From Ligula intestinalis (taxonomy: Eukaryota; Platyhelminthes; Cestoda; Diphyllobothriidea; Diphyllobothriidae), in contig JAYGXS010000010.1 in the NCBI GenBank assembly GCA_036362985.1, forward strand, positions 6,020,871 to 6,084,870: 64,000 nucleotides of DNA, written 5' to 3'. The position numbers and the translations under genes were made by a program. The notes beneath the pieces were generated by a model. That model was given only the letters and a program-made list of their open reading frames with translations, had not been told where the DNA came from and searched no databases. This document shows, piece after piece, positions 58,675 to 64,000 of the stretch (positions within the stretch are counted from its first letter, which is position 1; every line of letters begins with the position of its first letter).

Positions 58675-59250
58675 ATTTGGTGAACATAAGTTTGTTTCTG
58701 ATAACCTTTCGTCAGGCCTTTACATTTATATGATAAAAAAGTAAATGAACTATGCGAGTTGGTAGAACAAACAGAATGGTTGTCAGGGTAGGGGAAAGGG
58801 TGAATTCGGGATCAAAATATGATCAGCGTTAGAGGGTACTGGTATTCGGCCAAGGTGATAAGCTGTCGGCTGTTGGATTAGCGGCTTTTGCCCACGGTCA
58901 GTGTGGCGCCGCGACGAGAGTCTTTTGGGTGCACAAATTTGGGCGGCGTAGTCTGATGGCAGCCGCTTCTGCTGTAGCAAGCAGACGCTGTGCAAGAAAT
59001 TTTCAATAGCTTGGGGGTAACTCGTCGATAATTTTGGAAGGCCTTTTTGGGCATCCATGTGATGGTCCAAGACTATTAGGTGCGCTAAAATGGATCTGTT
59101 TATACCCTTAAGTTGGCCTTTTCCTAACCATGCTGGAGTGTGTTATCGAACACGTTTTGGCGTGAGGAGAATTTATCGAAAACAAACATATGTCTGCCAG
59201 TTCATCTTCTGAATTTTCCAATGGGAAATTTCGCAAAAATGCATATTTGA
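58675..59250 (-). mobile_element. PLE-1d, 5'-truncated copy with inverted 3'-end cap
   Basis: On the minus strand this is the PLE-1 3' end: the untranslated region and terminal motif at 58675-58800, and coding remnant 58800-59150. At the 5' truncation near 59155 it joins a plus-strand (inverted) copy of the terminal motif (59155-59250: gaggagaatttatcgaaaac, then ttcatcttctgaattttcc). That copy also matches PLE-1 beyond the motif, to about 17070. Confidence 0.8.
58800..59150 (-). pseudogene. PLE-1d endonuclease C-terminal remnant
   Basis: The nucleotide sequence follows PLE-1 16540-16900 (tccagcatggttaggaaaag and the region translated in PLE-1 as LLATAEAAAIRLRRPILCA), with a deletion of several tens of bases. 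The 95-codon minus frame at 58783-59070 is the shifted frame of this segment, as at 16654-16848 in PLE-1, and is not a gene. Confidence 0.75.
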
Positions 59251-59254
59251 CATG

Positions 59255-59755
59255 AACTCTACCGGGTACTGCATAATAACCATGCGATATTCTTCAGCTG
59301 CCAACAGACAATCAGCAGTCATTGCGTTCCTTTTTATGTGGTTATGTCAAATTCCTATGTTATTTGCTTCATTCTACTGAAATGTGTATCGGTATTGAGT
59401 GAAAAAAGCAATCCACCCAACACCTAAAAAGCAAACATCTCATGGTCCAATTTTACAGTGGAAAAATCAATGGCCAAAAGTTCCAAGGTCGAATCTCGGT
59501 GGTTCAGACGCATGAAATTGAGTATAACTCACTGAGCGTGTATTACAAGCCAGAAGTGGTTTTTCGGTGTTCCTTTGCTCTGTCGGATCCGTTCTATCCT
59601 CTCCTACCAGTCGCTATGTGAATTCTACGCCGGCTCTAATTGTAAGTTCCACGGTGAAGCTGAACTTAATTTTTCCTCTACTAGATCGGCGAAGCACATC
59701 TATATATCATATTCCCGATCTTAACTGACAAAGCAGCATGCCCTTAGTGTTATGG
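59255..59755. other. AT-rich sequence, nothing recognised
   Basis: Contains a weak tRNA-like stretch near 59470-59520 (aaggtcgaatctcggtgg as possible B box). No coding seen. Confidence 0.35.
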
Positions 59756-61760
59756 TATAATGGTAATCGCAATAAGCAATTGTTTACGGACCAACGCAAC
59801 CGACGAGGCGAAGCATACAGTCCGCCGGAAAGTGACCTCCCTATTAATGACGAAAAGGCCCACTAAAAACATGCCACCAGTGGAAGAAGAGGCGATGAGA
59901 AGGTTAAAAATGAACAAGGACATAAAAGCGCTCTCGGCCGTAGCGATTACAATGCAAAAGCTCAAGCTCTCCTCGATGACCAACAAGCCTACAAACTCAC
60001 GCATTTCTCCCAGGCTAAATCGCTGGTTAGCCAGCTTCCTAGTGTCCTGAGCCGCTACGACGCAGCAGTGTGATATCACAAGGCGAATGGTGACAAACCA
60101 AACCAACTCACACGGCACTGGCTCGATCCTACGGTTTACCAACAATCCACAAGCTCAACGTTCCACTCCGGCCAATCGTGGCATTGAAATGCAGCCCTAC
60201 TTACAACATAGCAAAATGGATATCAAGGAAAATAAACTTTCTCCGAGAGGCTAAACGACCTCAATCAATTCGGCATCCCACTTTCTAGCCAGTATCCGGG
60301 GTAAAACGGTTCAACCAGATCAAACCATGGTATCTTTGGTGAGGTTTCACTATTAACATCTATCCCTCCGGACCTGGCACGCGACGTCCTACGCAAATGA
60401 CTCGAACAAAAATACGATTAATCGAGGGGTCTCCTAAAAATTGAGCATCTCATGCAACTTTTCGTCTTCTGCCAAAAGAATGTTTTCCAATTTAATGGTT
60501 AAACATACGAACAGACGAAGCGGACGCCAATGGGACCCCTATTTCCAGTCTCTTCGCAGAACTGGTTTTACAGAGGCTGGAAAAAGTCGCCTTCGACCAA
60601 GTTGAGCCTGCATTCTGGTGCCGATACGTGGATGACACGTTCGTTAAAATTGAATGTCACAGGCTAGCAGACTTCCAAAATCTGCTTCCCCAACATCCAA
60701 TTAACGAAGGACGAAGAAAGTGCCGGACAACTACAGTTCGTGGATGTCCTCGTCATGCTCAGAGCCAACGGGGAACTCAGCACTACCATTTATAGAAAGG
60801 CGACTAACACAACCCAGTTGCTCAAATCCCATAGCAACCACCCAATAAGGCATAAACGTATCTGTATTCAAGCCCTATTTCAGAGGGTGAAGACGCACTG
60901 CAGTGAGCCGGAAGAAGGAGTGCAATAATTACGACATCTTCGGGACCAACTTGCCAGGAATGGATACCCGAACAGCTTTTTCCACCGCTGCCTCTGAACG
61001 CGCCCAGGAAGAACAAACGAAAGGGGACCACCAACGCTCTGGCACTACCTACCATACATTACAAACCGTGTCAGAAGCAACCGAGTGCATCACCGCAGAG
61101 CTCGGTGTGGGTACTCCTCATCGCTCGATAGTTACTATGCGTACACGAATCATGCAAACCAATGACCCGCTGGATGTTGCTGAGCACTCTGGCGTCATTT
61201 ATCAGGTGCCATGTCGCGACTGTTCTTGCCATTATACAGGGCAGACCGGGCGACAATTTAACACGCTACTATCGAAACACAAACCGACCATGCGGGAAGG
61301 TGACCCACGGTCCCAGATCGCTACCCACACTCTGAAGGAGAGCCATGAATTCGACTTCTATAATACACGGATAATGGCACGAGCCAGTAATAGGATGAGA
61401 CGCGAACTGCTGGAGGCTTAGGTGTCAGATCACAACTCCATAAACAGGCATGTGGATATACCGCCCTCTTATTTTGCTATCCGACCAGAAACCAGGGCCC
61501 AGCTCCTCAACAAGCATACAGACCACCACTTCAAGGTCACACGCCGCTACTCCAGGGGCGCACGTCGGGAACACGATAAGATAGCGTGAGGATGGACGTA
61601 GCATGTACAGAGACAAATCAATAATTGTCATTACCTCCCCCCTCCCTTACCAACCCTATTTATGCGTAGCCGACGTTTGTTGTTTTCAATTACTCTGACG
61701 ATGGCTTCTCGTGTGGAGCCGAAAGCTCAGAATACAAATATTAATCCAGAGATCGCGTCT
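59756..61760 (+). pseudogene. PLE-4, nearly full-length but frame-broken Penelope-like element
   Basis: The open stretch at 59760-60050 encodes the region before the RT fingers (EAKHTVRRKVTSLLM, EEEAMRRLKMNKDIKALSA). Then follow, in shifting frames, a YGLPTIHKLNVPLRPIVA-like segment, VSLVRFHY-like motif A remnant, EQTKRTPMGPL motif B remnant, FWCRYVDDTFVK (intact YVDD), LQFVDVLVML, SNHPIRHKRICIQALFQR and a 172-codon frame (60903-61421). The last carries the endonuclease core SGVIYQVPCRDCSCHYTGQT, HTLKESHEFDFYNTRIMA and NRMRRELLEA. The tail reads SDHNSINRHVDIPPSYFA. A hammerhead-like motif closes it (61695-61728). Related to PLE-2 but a separate lineage. Confidence 0.83.
61695..61728 (+). ncRNA. 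Hammerhead-like motif at PLE-4 3' end
   Basis: CTGACGA (61695-61701), T, stem GGCTTC / GGAGCC around TCGTGT, GAAA (61721-61724), GCTC. All core bases intact; 6-bp stem II with compensatory differences from the motifs at 20438 and 31531. Confidence 0.5.
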
Positions 61761-62454
61761 TCCTCTTTTTTACATCTTGGGTTTTTTCTGCCTAGCCAAT
61801 GACGGCTAACGAGACAGGATTGGCTATTTCGGTCTCTATTTGCTTTGTAGGATCCATTACCCACCTAACATGATATCTGATCTGGAGCCGATTTGATGAT
61901 TAACGGAAAAAAAAAATTTTTGCGTACTAAGCCTTGATTTTTTGGACAAAACGAAGGAATTGATGTATATGCTCCATCGAAAAAGAATGATAAGTGGCTT
62001 TAGATATTGAGGCAGTGCTATTTGCCGACTCTTTACAGTTATATTTTTGTGAGTGAAAACGGTTTATGTTCTCGATAATGCACTTGCTATTAGAGTTGGA
62101 ATATGAAGTCAAATTCGTAAACCCCACAATCATTTGCCTCCTTTATACTTCCACAACACTACAAAGCGGCGAATTCGTTTCCTGCCCCAGACCACAATGT
62201 CTCAAAACCAGGTGGCACAAACTCGTTTGAGGATAAGGAAACAGACAACTGGAGCATAAAAACCGTTGCCACTGTAGGTTAGTGAAAGTCCGTCTAACTA
62301 AAATAAAATTAGCAACTCCCCTTCCCCTAGTTTTCCAGCGCTGGCCGATGATGTTCGAAAAGTCAGAAATAGCCATTCTCGTCTTCATTTGCTTCCTCGT
62401 ATCCACTCAACACCTACGACTACAAATTTTAAAATGGGTATCCCAAGAACTGTA
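61761..62454. other. Sequence with two related SINE-like tails, otherwise nothing
   Basis: aatgacggctaacgagac...cggtctctatttgctttg (61799-61850) and its counterpart at 62340-62395 (agccattctcgtcttcatttgctt) are similar to each other and vaguely to S1 tails. No coding seen. Confidence 0.35.
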
Positions 62455-63480
62455 ATTTGTTAGAAAATATTGTTTGAGAAACGTGAACGTACTTTATTGT
62501 AAATTTTCGACGCTGGCCCACCTGGTCGTCATCGGACGTGAAAAAAAATATGTAAACAACAGAGTGCATTTTTGTAACATGCCGAAAAATTGGTAATGAT
62601 AGGTCATCCTTTGTCAATACTAGGCTTTGGTGAATGGGGCTTCTTCTAGGAATTTTTTGAGATTAATGAACGTTGGATCCATATCACCGTGCCTATTGAT
62701 GCATGCTTCGTTAGAGTTAATGTTCTTTTAAAATGTTCGGCCTTTCCTTTATAGGCGGGGACCCACTATGTGGGTTTGGTCCCCTGCAAACCTGTGCTCA
62801 GTTTCAAGTGAATGCATGGTGACTTCAGACAGGTGGTTTCACCTCTTTACTGCTAATTGTTGTTCATGTATGCGTGTAGAGGTGCACCTTCCTGTTTGTC
62901 CAAAACAACTTCCACTGCATTTGCCGCGAAACATTTAGTAAGCGATCTCTTTTTGCCCAAAAAGCCAACCCTTTCCTTAGGGTGAACGGGCTGATTTATT
63001 AATGTGGTCATTGGGTGTGCGCCACTTAGATCTTGTACTTCCTCAGGCGTCTTTCAATGAGTAAAGACACGTTAATAATATATGGAAGTGTTCGCCATAT
63101 TCTTGGATATGGCACTTGATCGGAGCAATCCAGTTCATTTTCTCTTTGCTTGAGCTCTTGTGGTCTCACGCATCGGTGTACAAACTCCCTAGAGTAACCA
63201 TTTTTAGAAATATTTTGAACAGGTAATGGAGTTCGTTTTGGTAATGTTCTGTGTTAGATATCTGGGTTCTTGCTCGATTGATAAGGCTGCTAACAGTTCT
63301 CCACCTATGGGCAATAGAGCGGCTGCTCTAACAATGAAAGATAACGAAAGCCTAGGTCTTCTTGTGGTAAACTGATATTCGAAACGTTCCATTAGTATTC
63401 CGTTGTATGAGGCGTCAAGAGATGGGAGCTTACTGTTAACTTTATTTTCAGGCATAAAAGTCATTCTTGGCATCGTTGAA
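62455..63480 (-). pseudogene. PLE-5b fragment: RT thumb, GIY-YIG remnant and 3' end
   Basis: Minus-strand, frame-broken. From about 63450 down: a KLPSLDA (LPFLDV) segment, HYLFKIFLK, CSDQVPYPRIWRTLPYIINV, LLIERRLRKYKI, VAHTQ, a CSGSCFGQTGR endonuclease trace, and INRHGDMDPTFINLKKFLEE near the end. The 3' end (62459-62550) has cgatgacgaccaggtggg, gcgtcgaaaattta and caataaag, related to the PLE-5a arms (ctgacgacgacct, cacaataaa). The frame at 63204-63578 covers its first part in one frame only. Confidence 0.72.
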
Positions 63481-64000
63481 TGAATAAGGTACACTGTTAA
63501 TTCCGGATTGTGAACTGCTTTCGGTTCACCTTTCCTGAAACATGTTTTATCAAACCTAACAATATATGTGAGCTGCAACCGATTAAATGATAAACAGAAT
63601 AGGTAAGTGTGTTATCTACATCTTGATATTATGGAAAGATGAAGGAATCTCAGGACAAAACTAGTAGCGTCGACTTCAGCTACTGGGCCCGTTCTTTCTG
63701 TGGACATACTGTAGTCATCCTTCCTTAGCCGCTAACGACTTATCTTCTGCATAATGAATTTGATAGTAAAGTCGTTTTATGACACCGATAAGCATTGCTG
63801 GTGTATAATTTGTCTTACTTAAGATATTTGAACTACCATAGTTCTACGCCGCGGCGTTTCTATTCTATGGAATGTAAAATCAGATTTATGAAACGCCACT
63901 TTTTTCTCTTGATTATATTGCCATTATTTGCAAACCAGATTACAAAACATGTAACGGAATATTTTGTCTCTTTCCACAGAATGCAAAGTCTCATAATTTA
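63481..64000. other. AT-rich sequence, nothing recognised
   Basis: No coding, tRNA-like or terminal repeat signal seen to the window end. Confidence 0.4.

Overview
The window is eukaryotic, AT-rich and repeat-dense, with very few host exons. It is most likely from a flatworm (Platyhelminthes, trematode or cestode). That rests on the mix of Penelope-like elements (PLEs) carrying GIY-YIG endonuclease domains, tRNA-derived short repeats with hammerhead-like cores (as in the schistosome Sm-alpha family), a Jockey/CR1-like LINE, degenerate mariners, and introns of tens of kilobases. The species is not determinable by eye.

Host gene. Two exons of one HCN-type (hyperpolarization-activated, cyclic-nucleotide-gated) cation channel lie on the minus strand. 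One covers the pore loop and S6 (40799-41017, 219 nt, 73 codons). The next covers the start of the C-linker (8076-8222, 147 nt, 49 codons). Both are phase 0 with good splice signals and join in frame, so 8223-40798 is a single 32.6 kb intron. The flanking parts (1-8075 and 41018-64000) are presumably neighbouring introns. I found no S1-S5 or cyclic-nucleotide-binding exon, so those should lie outside the window.

Transposons. Most recognisable coding sequence is PLE. One near full-length copy (PLE-1, 14472-17075, +) is broken by two in-frame stops. A second long copy (PLE-2, 20395-22872, -) is broken by one TGA. Eroded fragments of about seven lineages lie at 4.0, 7.2, 17.3, 29.5, 30.3, 34.9, 39.0, 50.8, 58.7, 59.8 and 62.5 kb. 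A LINE relic (23.1-24.9 kb), a mariner relic (32.0-32.9 kb) and a mariner-type MITE (48.1-48.4 kb) are also present.

Recurring structure. Six 5'-truncated PLE fragments are capped, at the truncation, by an inverted copy of their own 3' end. The best preserved has 197-nt arms at 6970-7166 and 7524-7720. Several PLE 3' ends, and a tRNA-derived SINE, carry a CUGANGA ... GAAA layout with a covarying stem II, which suggests hammerhead ribozymes.

Other repeats: five same-orientation copies of a ~1.2-1.4 kb AT-rich repeat (R1), a ~0.9 kb repeat pair (R2) with a MITE inserted in one copy, a tandem array of ~300 bp tRNA-derived units (5.38-6.29 kb), a head-to-head SINE palindrome (49.67-50.05 kb) and a ~650 bp foldback (37.53-38.18 kb). 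The remaining sequence is AT-rich intron in which I see no genes.
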